From Haliclystus octoradiatus (lineage: Eukaryota > Cnidaria > Staurozoa > Stauromedusae > Haliclystidae): a DNA stretch of 64,000 bases. This document shows positions 13,401 to 23,899 of this stretch, one piece after another (position 1 is the first letter of the stretch; each line of letters starts with the position of its first letter). The translations under genes and the position numbers were made by a program. The notes beneath the pieces were generated by a model, which worked only from the letters and a program-made list of their open reading frames with translations, had not been told where the DNA came from and ran no database searches. The stretch lies in NCBI GenBank assembly GCA_916610825.1, contig OU744446.1, forward strand, positions 29,154,445 to 29,218,444, written 5' to 3'.

Positions 13401-13949
13401 GTTACAATCAGTGTGCCTGGTTCGAACGGCTGGCTGGTTGTAATACATTGTTTTCTGCCAATGCATTCTCCTTGTAAAATTGAATTTGTTTGTTGACAGT
13501 TAATTTTGAAAAGTGTTACTGGTATGGACTACAGAAGTTTTGCTTCATTTATAATCACTATTATTGAACCACGTTATCAATTATTGGAGTCAATACGAAA
13601 TGTTAAATCTACTAAAACCACACACATGGCTGATAACGTTTCATGTTCGGTATGTACTAAATTAAATATATTATTGACTAAATGCCTTGTGAATAGTACA
13701 AGGAGCTCTTTCGAAACAAATACAGGACTTTTGAAAGATTTTAAATATTGTAATTGCGTCAAACTACATACCATGTTCCAATTCAATATTCTAATGAATG
13801 ATCTAAAAACTTCTCAACAAATTTTACCAGCCTTGTCTGAGCATACGATGTGTGTATCTACTGAATCTAATTCCAATTTGAAAAACTGTATATATAACTT
13901 ATTAAAAAGAATTGAAACTATATTGGACTGCACAAAAAACATTACATAA
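4410..13949 (+). CDS. JMJD4: JMJD4, JmjC-domain 2-oxoglutarate oxygenase (ten exons, complete)
   Basis: Exons: 4410-4575, 5838-5945, 6929-6995, 7246-7377, 7465-7491, 7716-7898, 8659-8686, 10395-10481, 11517-11573 and 13500-13949. All junctions are GT-AG and phase-consistent, giving 434 residues; human JMJD4 is of similar length. The JmjC core is clear: SSDWLNEYSDRRFPDVDDYR, then GPKGSWTPFHADVLRSHSWS, CGRKKW, SGWHHQVHNI and INHNWIN. The predicted Fe(II) ligands are His162, Asp164 and His245, all present. In mammals this family hydroxylates a lysine in the release factor eRF1 and supports translation termination; the same role here is inferred from orthology. The first exon follows an acceptor and is open upstream of its ATG, so a few extra N-terminal residues from an earlier exon are possible. 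AATAAA occurs at 14154. Intron 6 contains a partial copy of exon 6. Confidence 0.93.
6025..6300 (+). mobile_element. hAT-like MITE end in JMJD4 intron 2
   Basis: The segment starts with CAGGGCTGTGGGTACTCG and continues with repeated AAAAGTAATTGATTAC and TTTTTAGTAATTTTG blocks. CAGGG termini with alternating AGTAA/TTACTTTTT subterminal repeats are typical of non-autonomous hAT elements. The right end is not clear. It interrupts or abuts a pogo-like motif (about 5976-6024). Confidence 0.4.
6505..6653 (+). repeat. Minisatellite, about seven units of 20-21 bp, in JMJD4 intron 2
   Basis: Tandem diverged units follow a pattern close to CGTTACTTGTTTTGGAGATC. The core CG-NN-ACTT recurs every 20 or 21 bases from 6505 to 6653. 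Because most units are 21 bp, one frame stays open and gives a pseudo-peptide with a 7-residue period. This is repeat structure, not a gene. Confidence 0.75.
8010..8290. mobile_element. Pogo/Tigger-like MITE in JMJD4 intron 6
   Basis: The left part contains CTACAACGGCTACCTCTATA and a run of AGCGGTCACC-type blocks. The right end contains GTATACAGGTTTCACAGTATA, the complement of the classic TACAGTGAAACCTGTATA terminus. The same layout recurs at about 13212-13384 and 56570-56705. Confidence 0.5.
8545..8615 (+). pseudogene. Partial duplicate of JMJD4 exon 6 inside intron 6
   Basis: About 70 bases (CATTTGCCTTTCAACTGC onward) match exon 6 of JMJD4 (about 7797-7870) with only a handful of substitutions. 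The block reads PFNCLMDSQKCVEHVEY, against PFNCLMDSQNCVEHIVVY in the true exon. It sits just upstream of exon 7 and lacks a normal splice donor. Its frame runs without a stop through the intron end into exon 7. It looks like a relic of a local duplication, about 750 bp from its source. Confidence 0.85.
8993..9060. repeat. Two tandem 30-bp units, each a near-perfect palindrome
   Basis: The unit ATTAATCAAGTTTTACTG followed by GTAAAAC occurs twice in a row (8993-9022 and 9023-9052). AGTTTTACTGGTAAAACT is itself palindromic, and the outer flanks (AAAGATTAATCA and TGACTAATCTTT) are also inverted, so the whole block could fold. Confidence 0.75.
9640..9930 (+). repeat. Dispersed repeat copy shared with about 16185-16345
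   Basis: The stretch containing CAGTGTCTGACAAAAGG, TTTAGCCTTCTGGAATC and GAATTTGCTC is found again in reverse orientation near 16185-16345, diverged but collinear. Both copies end in repeated CTAGGATCC-type sequence. The family is unknown to me. Confidence 0.55.
11598..12276. mobile_element. Foldback element, arms of about 300 bp, in JMJD4 intron 9
   Basis: The left arm (from about 11598: ...GTCAAATCTTTTACCC, CCTTTTTCAACTGGTATA, GGCCCTTTTGTCAAGATT, ...) is repeated as its reverse complement in the right arm (to about 12276), with the fold centre near 11940. Arm similarity is high but imperfect. There is no reading frame inside. It behaves as a large foldback or MITE-type element. Confidence 0.75.
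12905..13125. mobile_element. TTCATGAAC-type MITE copy (diverged)
   Basis: Several AGTTCATGAAC-like units, the internal AAATGGCCCC block and an ACCCCTGTAAAAT end identify a diverged member of the family described at 42414-42548. Confidence 0.55.
13212..13384. mobile_element. Pogo/Tigger-like MITE in JMJD4 intron 9
   Basis: The ends are inverted: AATGAAACCTGTTATAGTG on the left, and TATACACAGGCTTCATTG on the right. Internal blocks of the type CACTTCTATATAGTGG resemble the other pogo-like copies in the window. Confidence 0.55.
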
Positions 13950-14159
13950 AATAATCGTTTCCTGTAATATATGTAATATAGGGTCACAGATCAATTAAAG
14001 ATATATATTTTACAATTGTATTTTCTTTGCTATGTACTTAGTATTAGTATAATGCCTATCCAAGTTGCAATTAGTTGTAAATATTGATAAATGTTTAGGC
14101 ATACATGATTTGAACTTCATTCATAGATGACTCTTTCATAGGAAGGTATTTTTAATAAA

Positions 14160-15110
14160 ATACAGTAATATAATAAATGTTGTTTTTACTGGGACGATAT
14201 TTAACTGATTGTCCGTGAATTGAGGAATTGAATTTCAGCCTGAGGAACTTTGTTCATTATTCTTATACTAATCTAGTTACCGGTATTGATGGTTAATCTT
14301 GAGCAGGCTTTGTTAAAAATAAAACAGCTCGTAACAGCTCTATGAATTCAGAAGAGTAATAGCCCAGATGTATCCAAATATAAAAATATCATCTCTGAAA
14401 AAGGTTTTGAATTGAGTCAAAATCTTCATCAGTCCTTTCGACTAAGCGATACAGGAATAAGAAACCATTATGGTTGCAAGAAAGTAGGAGGAGGACTGCA
14501 TGGGAAAACAAGCAAACGTTTCGACAAAGTTGGACTGAGTCGAAACTAAAAAGATGGATCGTTTGTTCAATCCGAAGGCAGCCAAGAATTAATTTTTTTA
14601 ATAAGATTTCTACTAAATATCAAAATAAGATTATAAGCTTCGGATGTTGGACGCTTATTTGCACATTCACAAATAGGTGATTAAGGTTTGTTCACATTTA
14701 CATGAAGCTCTGGAATAATTTCTTTGCGAGTTCACGTCTAAACCAGATGAAGAATTGCCAATAAAATCAATAACAGGCTGCAGACCGCTTTGCTCTTCAT
14801 ATGTCCAGGAAAAATCTCAATTGGAATTATGCGATATTGAGCAGTTAAGAGGGCTGTATAATAGTGTTCTATTAACACAAGCAGTGCTTTGGAAGTCACA
14901 AGAAAAGCATTAAAATTCACAAGCAGCCTCCTTGGTGAGTGATTTTATCCTCTTGCGGAAATCACATTACCTTGAGTGTTACTAGAATGCTATAAGCCCA
15001 TATCACCAAATTCATACCAATACCGCATTTATAAAATTACATGTACCTCAATTATTTAAACAACATAATATGGTTGACTTATAAAAATTGAAGGTTTTAC
15101 TTCAACTTGT
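14160..15110. other. Intergenic stretch, no gene seen
   Basis: Between the JMJD4 polyadenylation region and the next repeat. AT-rich, with short open frames only, no splice-supported exons and no recognisable RNA gene. Confidence 0.5.
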
Positions 15111-15114
15111 GGTG

Positions 15115-15512
15115 CTAGGTGCCTTGATTATTTTGCCATATTTTTTCGATAAACAAATAAGTAATTTTTTACAAGTATGCATTAGAAAAAGTGAGAGTTT
15201 CAAATCTTGAAAAATGGAGAATGAAAGTTAAGTGACGTCATACATAATAAAAATTGACGAGTGAGCGCGATTTGATCACCACGACTATCAAGCATTCAAA
15301 AATCATGTTGTTATGGGTGAATGCTCGATAGTTGTAATGTTATCGCGCTCACTTGTCGTGATAGGAATTTTTACAGTATGACATCACTCAACTTTCATTT
15401 TCCGTTTTTCAATATTTGAAATTCTCACTTTTTTAGTGCTTATTTCTCAAAAAATACTTATCCGTTAATCGAAAAAAACTTGGCCATTTAATCAAGGCAT
15501 TTAGTATGGCAT
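15115..15512. mobile_element. Foldback/MITE element with about 190-bp arms
   Basis: The left arm (AGGTGCCTTGATTATTTTGC ... GACGAGTGAGCGCG) and the right arm (CGCGCTCACTTGTCGTG ... CAAGGCATTTAGTATGGC) are reverse complements over most of their length, with a short central region near 15305. No coding capacity. Confidence 0.8.
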
Positions 15513-15914
15513 GATAGAATATGTGTCCTACTGTGTTAATGCAGCTGAAAATTCCAAAACAAAAAGTTAGCAAATGGAATATTTAATACATCCTATATGA
15601 AGATGGAGTAGTAAGAGTGGAATGTAGGACCAGATCAATGACACCTTGAGACAGGGAAACCTATGAAAGCTTTATTAGTCTACAATAAACTATTTTGAGC
15701 GATTAAAACGCATGTTTTGAATCACAATCTTGTCTTATATTATTTCCAATTATTGCAGATTATTTACATTCCTAGCACATTCTTCTTTATTTTAACAAGA
15801 TATAACAAGATATTCCAACAACATGTAGCTTCGCCTATATGCTCTCTCAATTTAAACATGCTTTCAAACAGAATGTTTGAGATTATGTGCATTTTGAAAT
15901 AAATGTTTTTCGAT

Positions 15915-18610
15915 CTAGCAGTTTGAATCAATACTTATTTCGAAATTAATTGGTTTAAATCTATCTTCACTCGATTGCTGAGTTTGGTAAGTTGAGATTT
16001 TCCTTGTCTTTGGCATTCTTAAAGAATCGATTCGATGACGAGCTTCAATAAAACTGTTTTGAAGTTCTGCAATGCGTCGTTTATGACTTGAATTTTGTTG
16101 ACGAAGATTATTCTAAAAAATAAAGTGCAACCATTATACTGTTAGCATGTTTGTCATTGTCTGCATCAATTCTGTGCAGGGTCCGAAAAAATGGAGGATC
16201 CTAGAATCCTAGATTATAAAAGACTGGAGCAAATTCAGAAGTAAAGTGATATTTTTCAAACATGAAACAAAAAATTAAGCAGAAAAAAAGTATAATGATC
16301 TAGGATTCTGAAAGGCTAAACCCTTTGACAGACACTGATCAGGAGCCTGGCATTTGGTTTTACATATCACGAATAATGAGACACTGTTCCAAGGATAGTG
16401 TAGTCCATAAAATATGTTCGTTATTCTGTTCAGAGATGAATTTAATGCAGATGGTGAACTAGAAATTAACAAGCTGTCAGGATATCCTATAGATACATAG
16501 TCTGCATTTACAGGGTCTGTGTGTTTTGCACAGTTCTCTGTCCAGCCACTCTACGAAAACGTAGAGCGGAAGTTTATGATCGATGCCTGGTAAATCTATT
16601 GTTCTTAGATAATAAATTCATCACCTCCGTTCGATCAATTAATTGTCATAGCTACGAAGCTTAAAATAGAACTTATTGTAATCATGTCAACTGAAGTGAA
16701 CAAAGTAATGTGAGAATCCCGGTGAGAATCATCTTAATCTTGCATAATTATGTGACATCAATCTTATTCTGATACGAGGCCCGGACAGAGAAACCGAGCA
16801 ATTCACACATACCCTATTCTTTTGTGAATGAATCGCGGTCTGTAACGCAGGCTAATAGATACATGAATCCTATAGAATTTTGCGTAGTTGGGACGCAGGC
16901 ACCAACTTGGGGGCAGGAGCGAGCTAGACTTACGGGACATTCCCCCAAAAAAATATTGTAGCACTCAGAAAATACTTGACTCTACAGCAGCCAGGGTTTC
17001 ACAGCTGATAAAGACATTGGTAGGATGTACTGTATTATACATATTTTATTACCGAATAGATCATAAGATCATAATAAAGTTTGACAGTAATGAGAGAAAT
17101 CAGGGTGGATTATTAATAATTATGGCATTATTTATAATCTAACTTATTTTTTAGGAGGCACTTCTTCGCTGCTTGCCTCTTACCTCCAAGGCAAGAGGAG
17201 TAGTCGCCCTTCTGCCCCCTGTTCAAGCATCCCTGATTTTACATATCTATTCTAAAAACACATCTGCGAGTACTGCGTTTGTTTTTCCACTGCACATATG
17301 TTAGAAATATTAACAACATTTGCATAACAATATAATTTGTAATTTGCATAGTAGTCAATATTTACATAGATCTGTAGCCGACATTTTAATGTTATGCAGT
17401 GGTCAGCCAGGGAGGGTTGAAGAGGCTCATTTTAGAAGGATGTTAGATTGCTAGGTAATCAAAACAAGTCTCAAGTATTGCTGAAACTGTAATTGTTCAT
17501 ACTTTTAAAATTAAAATCACAACATCGAATTTATCATAAATGTAGCCTAATTTTCAAGCGATTTAATTAATTACCTCGAATGCAAAATAATTTTTACAGC
17601 AATAGGATCTTTTAAAGGAGGATGATCAGTTTATACAACCCTTTGACCCATCTGTTTCTACCATTGTATCACACAGTATTATTATATGTAAATTGTTATA
17701 TAAAGTTTGTTGCTATAATTTCATCACCCGTAGAGTAGGCCTACAGTATTTCGAGCAAATAAAATGAAATATTTCTGGAATGATCTTTTTGTTTATAAAT
17801 ATCTCTGTCACATAAAAATAGTTTTCCTAGTCCTCAATATTAAATAACAATGCTTCTGTGTGATTAGCATTTCAAACCCTTCCTCTCTGTGGTCTCTCTG
17901 CTATGAGCAAAGCATAAATAAAAGAAAAAGTTGCAGTGACTACTAGTTCTGGCCATGATCTAAATTTAGAAATGTTGCCATGAGCTACGGACAGTCTATT
18001 AGCGTGTTAAGGGAGCAGCACGGATTGCGCAAGATGTATTATTAAGACATGCTATAATTGCTATTCGGTTGATAATACTTCTCGCTAGCAATTTGTGCAC
18101 GATTCCTCAAACTGTAAAACAGTGTTACAGTATCATAATATAATTGTCAGCTTACTAAATGTTCAAATAGGGATGAAGTAAATGTTTTAATTTGAGACAA
18201 TTTGATGATGTAATAAAGTCAAAAACACGACATCAACTCAAAACAATATTGATATTTCGAGTGGGTGCGGAATATCTAGATTAGAACCTCCACAAAGTCC
18301 TAACATATTAAAGTGAGATAACTCATATGGATAACTTGATAAATGATAAAAGCAAAAGTTTACTTACGAAAGCTGTCATAAGCATAGCTGTTTCTTCTTC
18401 AGTTCTTGATAAAAACACTTCTGCTTCCTCTAGAATATCTTCCATGTCTCTTCCACCTCGTGTTTGACGATAATTAAACGAATCGCTTTTTTCTAACCGA
18501 TTATTATTACTATCATGTTCAGTTTTTTGTCGTGATGAACTTCTAAAACTAGAAGTTTTATATTCTAAATTTGGATTTATTTGAATTTGAATTTCATCTG
18601 CAAAAGACAT
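15915..18610 (-). CDS. Small coiled-coil protein, two exons, unidentified
   Basis: Exon 1 is 18368-18610 and exon 2 is 15915-16112. The donor is TTC|GTAAGT, the acceptor is TTTTTTAG, and the junction is phase 0, giving 146 residues. The N-terminal half is polar (MSFADEIQIQINPNLEY...). The central part (about residues 60-115) is strongly helical and charged: DILEEAEVFLSRTEEE, then RQQNSSHKRRIAELQNSF, then IEARHRIDSLR. The tail is basic, then ends SIDSNC. The junction falls inside the helix and keeps its heptad-like character, which supports the model. I do not recognise the family. The size suggests a small cytoskeletal, ciliary or adaptor coiled-coil protein, but that is a guess. Extra internal exons in the 2.2-kb intron cannot be excluded. 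Confidence 0.65.
16185..16345 (-). repeat. Dispersed repeat, reverse-oriented copy of 9640-9930 family
   Basis: The reverse complement contains CAGTGTCTGTCAAAGGG and TTTAGCCTTTCAGAATCC, collinear with the plus-strand copy near 9700. It lies in the intron of the small coiled-coil gene. Confidence 0.55.
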
Positions 18611-20226
18611 AACTTTTATAATTATTTATAAATGGCCGCGTTGCAATTCTGTCCTTCTCCGGACGCTGAAATTCGATTGTAGAATTTGAGTAATCAGATG
18701 AGCGCTTGTCTATAAATTTCAATAGCCTTCTTTGTTCCAAAACACGTGTTCTTTTTGTGTAACCTGGTTCTCTTTGTAAATAGAATTATTCTCCGTCTCC
18801 CTCTCAACAGCAAAACAAATGTAAATTCGTGCGAAATGATTACAAACAAACCAAGTGAATATGTGTTGTATTTCGTAATTGATGACGTTGCTATGGTCAA
18901 TTATCGGCTTTGCATTAATGATGTTTAAAAACTTTAAATATTTTGTCATTTTTAACGGATGTAAACCCTTTATTTTCTATTGTATAAACACAAAACAATC
19001 ATTAATGGAGCAATCAAATATGGAAATTCTATTGTTTTAAAAATGAAACAATAAAATTAAGTACAATCAGTAAGTTCCTTTTGCGTAAGACTTTCTAAAC
19101 TTCAAAGTAAAACGACAATCTACAAATGAAAATTTTTGTTTTGCTCTCAGTACTTTGGACAATATGATACAATGATATATATTCACGTTTACAAAAAAAA
19201 CTATTGCTTCAACTCTAAATGACGCAATAATGTCTAGGCCAATACGAAATATATTATATCAGATGCGAAATTAATATCAAAGGTTTCTAGTTTTTTGGAG
19301 TCTAAAATTTCAGCATGATTCCAATTCCTGGTCTCAGTGTTTCGATAATACGAATACAGTAATACCACCATAAAATAGAAAAATCACGTTTGCTTGAGTG
19401 TTGAAAAACTTATAGGCGTGCCGTGTAGGCGCGCATGTAGGGGACCCCAATGTGTTATCTCTAATTCTATATATGTGCGACAGCGTACGCATTTACATAC
19501 ATACTTCAAGTCATTTCAATTTTTGAAGCTTCACTCTCAAAAGCTTCATGTTAAACTTTTTTTATTTCGCAGAAATAAAATGACACTGGAGATTATCAAA
19601 AAAAATAGCTATTAACTATGATGATTCCTACAACGTGTTCAATTCTTTCCTTATCTATTTTATGTATTTTATGTACATATATTATGATTCAGCAATTACA
19701 TTAAAAATGCAATGACGCTTGTCAAAACAGAAGACGCTTTCATATTACAGGTTGCGATATTCACTCTCTTCGAACAGCTGTAAGCTGAAAGTTAGAAACT
19801 ATATGATTTATTATATGCCTACAGTACATGCAAATACCGAATATCTTTAGTTCTTGGACTTGAAACAAACATTTCCAAAATTTAATTTAATATATATATA
19901 TATAATGTAGAGTCAATGACTACACATTTTTTCTGTTACTACAGAGTGTGTAGTCATGTAGTCAAAAATTTGTAGTCATTGACTCCATTTATTTATCTAC
20001 AGTTCTGTCATTTACTGACATTGAGCACTATAACACTGCGATTGGATCAACAATCAAGTAATCACTATATATAATGTAACTATTTTTCTTTTCTATAAAT
20101 TCATTCGACTCACAAAACGTTTGTTCTATTTTAATTTTTACATTTGATGCCGAAGTGCGTATAGGGAACAGTACTGTGCGAAGAATTTAGTTCAATTGAT
20201 TTATATTTGATTACTGAGATGTCAGA
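18611..20226. other. Intergenic stretch with a short palindromic MITE
   Basis: No supportable gene. Overlapping short frames around 18690-18950 occur on both strands and show no protein signature. At 19912-19990 GAGTCAATGACTACACAT is mirrored by TGTAGTCATTGACTC, a compact hairpin-forming element next to a (TA)n run. Confidence 0.5.
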
Positions 20227-23200
20227 TTAATTTATTTGGAATTTTGGAAACATTAGTTCAATAAAGTCATCCTTATCCAATTGTCCGTTAGAATTTGTTC
20301 CAAGTGAAGATATTTCTTGTTTCAATTTACCAGCATCGATTTTTTTTCCAATATCTTCAAGAAATGATAACAATTCTTCAAAACTGATTTTTCCATCATT
20401 ATCTGTATCAATGTCAACGAAAAATTCCGATAATGTTTCTTCTTTATCCAACATTGCATCGAAATCCTCAAAATTTGGCATAAAATCAAGAGTTTCAAGT
20501 GAAAGATTTGCTTCTTTACCTGAAATACAAAAGAGAAGGATCTCCAAACAATTAAGGTGTATATACAGTACTACTCTCGGTACTACTCATTCTAGCCCAA
20601 TCGGAACATCGAACAGTTTAATTACATTCAGTACTCAAGTATATCAAGTACATCCTGCACGAGTTCGATTTCGATTTTGCGAGTAAATCGATTAAGTCAT
20701 ATCATATGGAATGAGATAATTTGTTTCAAGCGAGGTGGTTTCAAGTAATTTGATCTCAAATAGAAGACCTCGCCAGATTCCAGTTCGAACGGGGCTGCCA
20801 GCGAATTCAACGTCTCCCTCGTTACTATTTTCACTTTAAAATCGCAATTTAGTCGTGTGTGACATATTCATGGAAATGTAAAGGTAGAAGTGGGTTTTTC
20901 GGATTAGAGCATGATACTCAACTCCATAACTGTCTATATAATAACATTTATGTTTATCTTATAGCAGATAATTAGTGCTTTATGTCTTCATCTGACAGAG
21001 CGGTAAATAATAATAATATATGGTGAAAGAGTAACAAAATAAATGTAAAATAAAAATAAAGAATGTGTATTTTTTTTTACCCTTTCACCATTTATTATTA
21101 TTATAACTCTCTATATAAGTATGATTAATTAATTGGACATGATATTAAAACCATGTATATTCAAGACGAGCCCTCGTCACGGAAAAAATAATAGACTTGA
21201 ATAAAACACATGATGGTGATAATGATGATGAACATTATGTTTTAAGTAAAGTAGATCAAACATAATATAGCCTACCATCGTCTATCCGTTTGAAACAATC
21301 TTCGATGATCTCCGATCCTTTCGTTTGACTTCTTAAGGGCAATTCTTCAGATTGAACAATCCTTTTCAATTCAGAACGATCTTTTACATTGTTTAATAAC
21401 CATGATAAACTATATTGAAATAAGGATGAATTGTGTTTTTTTAACATAGTTTTATAAAATTCTAAATCGTTTGGATATTTCAAATGTTGTTGTAAAGCAT
21501 TTAACGCTCTGACGGCTACCAAGCCTTGCGTTTCATTCAACACTGTACTCTTTAAGCTTGATAATAAATCTGATGAATGTTCTAATATTTCTGGTAAGGA
21601 TTGTACTCCTGCTGATGCAGCTATTATATAATATGGATGTCCAGGTTGTTGAATCCCTTTTAATAAATATTTTAATCTGTCTTTCTCTGGTATAACAAGT
21701 GGACATAATAATATATTAGATATCATTTGTTCTTCTGTATTCCAGTTATTTTCTAAAATACGTAGCAACACTTCATTGTCATAATCTGATAATGGATTGA
21801 TTGATGATGATAGAAAATATGCTTGAGATACTGTACGTGACATCAGGAATTGACCTGTAAAATCAAATCAATAACAGTTAAAAAGAAGGAAACATCTGTA
21901 GCATTATCATTTTTCTTCCGTATTATATACTGTAAGTCTGTAACCCCGTATACTTCTACAGTACAAGAAAAATAGGACCCTAACTAGGTTAACTGAATTC
22001 ACTGAAGTGTTTCATCTGGTGGCTTGATTGCTTCAGTCACGACCGTAAATTCTGGGGGTGTGAGGGGGATTGCAACATTTCTGAGTCAAATTTCGGACAC
22101 TTTTGAGACGAAAAATTCAAAATCGTGCAGTTTTGAAGGTATTACGGTACTGAAGCCCCTAAATATGCAAATCCCATGTCTTTTTGGTAGGCAAAAAATG
22201 CACATTTCGTCGGAACTTGGAAAAGATGTAGGGCCTGTAGTGCATGTGTCGCATTACATCTCTGAATACTTAATAACTTTTGGCATTAAAACTTATAAAA
22301 GTATGTGTAAAACAGCGAAATGTAAGAAAGATCTAGTACTACTAGACTGCGCGCAAGCCCAATTCATTTTTCCAAGACAGAAATCCACAAAAAAGGTTGG
22401 AGTCTGCGTGCAGGCTAGTATTAGTACAGACCTTGCCTGCTTATATCGGCCCATAGAAAGAACTGCGCATAATCCAGGCCATATAAACTATGACCATGCC
22501 TCAGAATTTGAGCATGTCCCAAACAAACACCGTCCCATATTGCTGTCATTCCAATTTGACCTAATTGACCCCCGGGATATATCATATTGATTGATTGTAA
22601 AATTGCATGCATTCAAATATTGTATAATTTTACTTTAACAAAGAATAGTGTATATTTTATTCAAAACTTTATCTTCAATCAGTATCATAGACGATAATAT
22701 GTATTATTAATGCTGTCGGTTCAAGCCTTTAAGCAAATAAAATCTGATTAGCGGAAAGAGATAAATTAACGAAGATTATAAATGATAAAAAAAACGATGA
22801 TGATGATGATGATTACCGCCAAAATTTCTATTGAACCACAACAAACAAAATGTATGCATTATCGATATTATCGTCTTCAAAGACTTCAAAGATTTACCTC
22901 AGCAAAATGTATAGTAACTTCGTAAAAGAAACATTATTCGTAAACGAATGTGGTAAATTGGCTATAAATAGACTTGAACTGTGAACGAGTGTATGCCGTT
23001 GCGAAGAAAAATCATTAGATGTAGATTTTGCAACTAGGTTTGAAAGTAGCAATCGTGAACCCGTAGCGGCCGGGCTTTACAGTTCGGCTCTTGAAGAAAA
23101 CGTGTGTGCAATTTTATTTAAGTAAAGAATTAATTTATCCAATAATAGGTTTAAGATTATATTTTTATATAATTCATTTCAGTATACTAGAATAGAAGTA

Positions 23201-23890
23201 TTATCCTATTTAGAATAATATTAATATCATCTTTGAAATCTAAGTTGTATATAGGGCTATATATTCACGTTGTGGAGAGTTTTGTTCTGTCGCTGCAATA
23301 TGATTGGTACGTCTTTGTAGTTTGTTCACGGGTGTAAACACATCTGTATATCATACTGCGTCTATATTATCAAAATATACAGTATATCAATTCTACTATT
23401 TATCTTCTAATGTATTTTAATGGAGCAAGATCGAAATCTCATATTTAGCTCACAAATTCACAATGAAATCCCAAATAGCAGGCTTAAATATTTACCCTCA
23501 TATTCAGGCATTCAGCTACAAAGAATTCCAAATATCTTTCACTAGCGGTGTATTTGATTCAAAGACAAACACCCAAAGCGATAGTGATAAACGATATTTT
23601 AAGCAAATAAATGTTTAATTAAATTTATCATGGAGTACCATGTCCTATAATTATACACATACTAAATATAAAAATTTTGGGGTTGTCTGCAGTCTGATTT
23701 TCAAATTCTTTACAATTTTGTTTTTGATTTGAAAATCAATCTTCCAGTAAAGTGAAAACGGATGTGTGTCCGTTGTAAATTGTAACACTTACAAATAAAC
23801 AAGCACGGAATGTTTTGCCCTAGCTAGAAAAGACGAACGAGGGAAATCAATTTTAATCTTACCTAACGAAGCAACAGGCGTTTGTGACAT
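20227..23890 (-). CDS. Helical-repeat plus EF-hand protein, three exons, unidentified
   Basis: Exon 1 is 23863-23890 (MSQTPVASL), exon 2 is 21276-21854 and exon 3 is 20227-20519. Both introns are phase 1 with clean donors (TTAG|GTAAGA, GATG|GTAGGC) and acceptors (TTTTACAG, TATTTCAG), giving 299 residues. Residues 15-200 are all-helical and leucine-rich, with a HEAT/ARM-like feel (ILLCPLVIPEKDRLKYLLKG, GLVAVRALNALQQHLK). Residues 240-251 form a canonical EF-hand loop, DTDNDGKISFEE, with Asp at 1, 3 and 5, Gly at 6 and Glu at 12. A second loop (GTNSNGQLDKDD) lacks the first Asp and is probably weak. Calcium binding is inferred from the first loop. I do not recognise the family. The tiny first exon is the main uncertainty; an internal Met at the start of exon 2 could also serve. 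Confidence 0.75.
20995..21110. repeat. Short inverted repeat in intron of the EF-hand gene
   Basis: TAATAATAATATATGGTGAAA is mirrored about 60 bases on by TTTCACCATTTATTATTATT. This makes a hairpin-forming MITE-like sequence within intron 2. Confidence 0.5.
22346..22425. repeat. Short element with GC-rich inverted ends
   Basis: GACTGCGCGCAAGCC on the left and GTCTGCGTGCAGGC on the right are similar in inverted orientation and resemble the termini of the MULE-like element at 2017. It is about 80 bp, within the first intron of the EF-hand gene. It may be a very short derivative. Confidence 0.35.
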
Positions 23891-23899
23891 CGTATAGCT

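Noticed and set aside
22024-22590. Open frame of about 188 residues on plus
   Set aside because: Starts with a non-ATG codon, lies in the intron of the EF-hand gene, overlaps a short inverted-repeat element and shows no domain.
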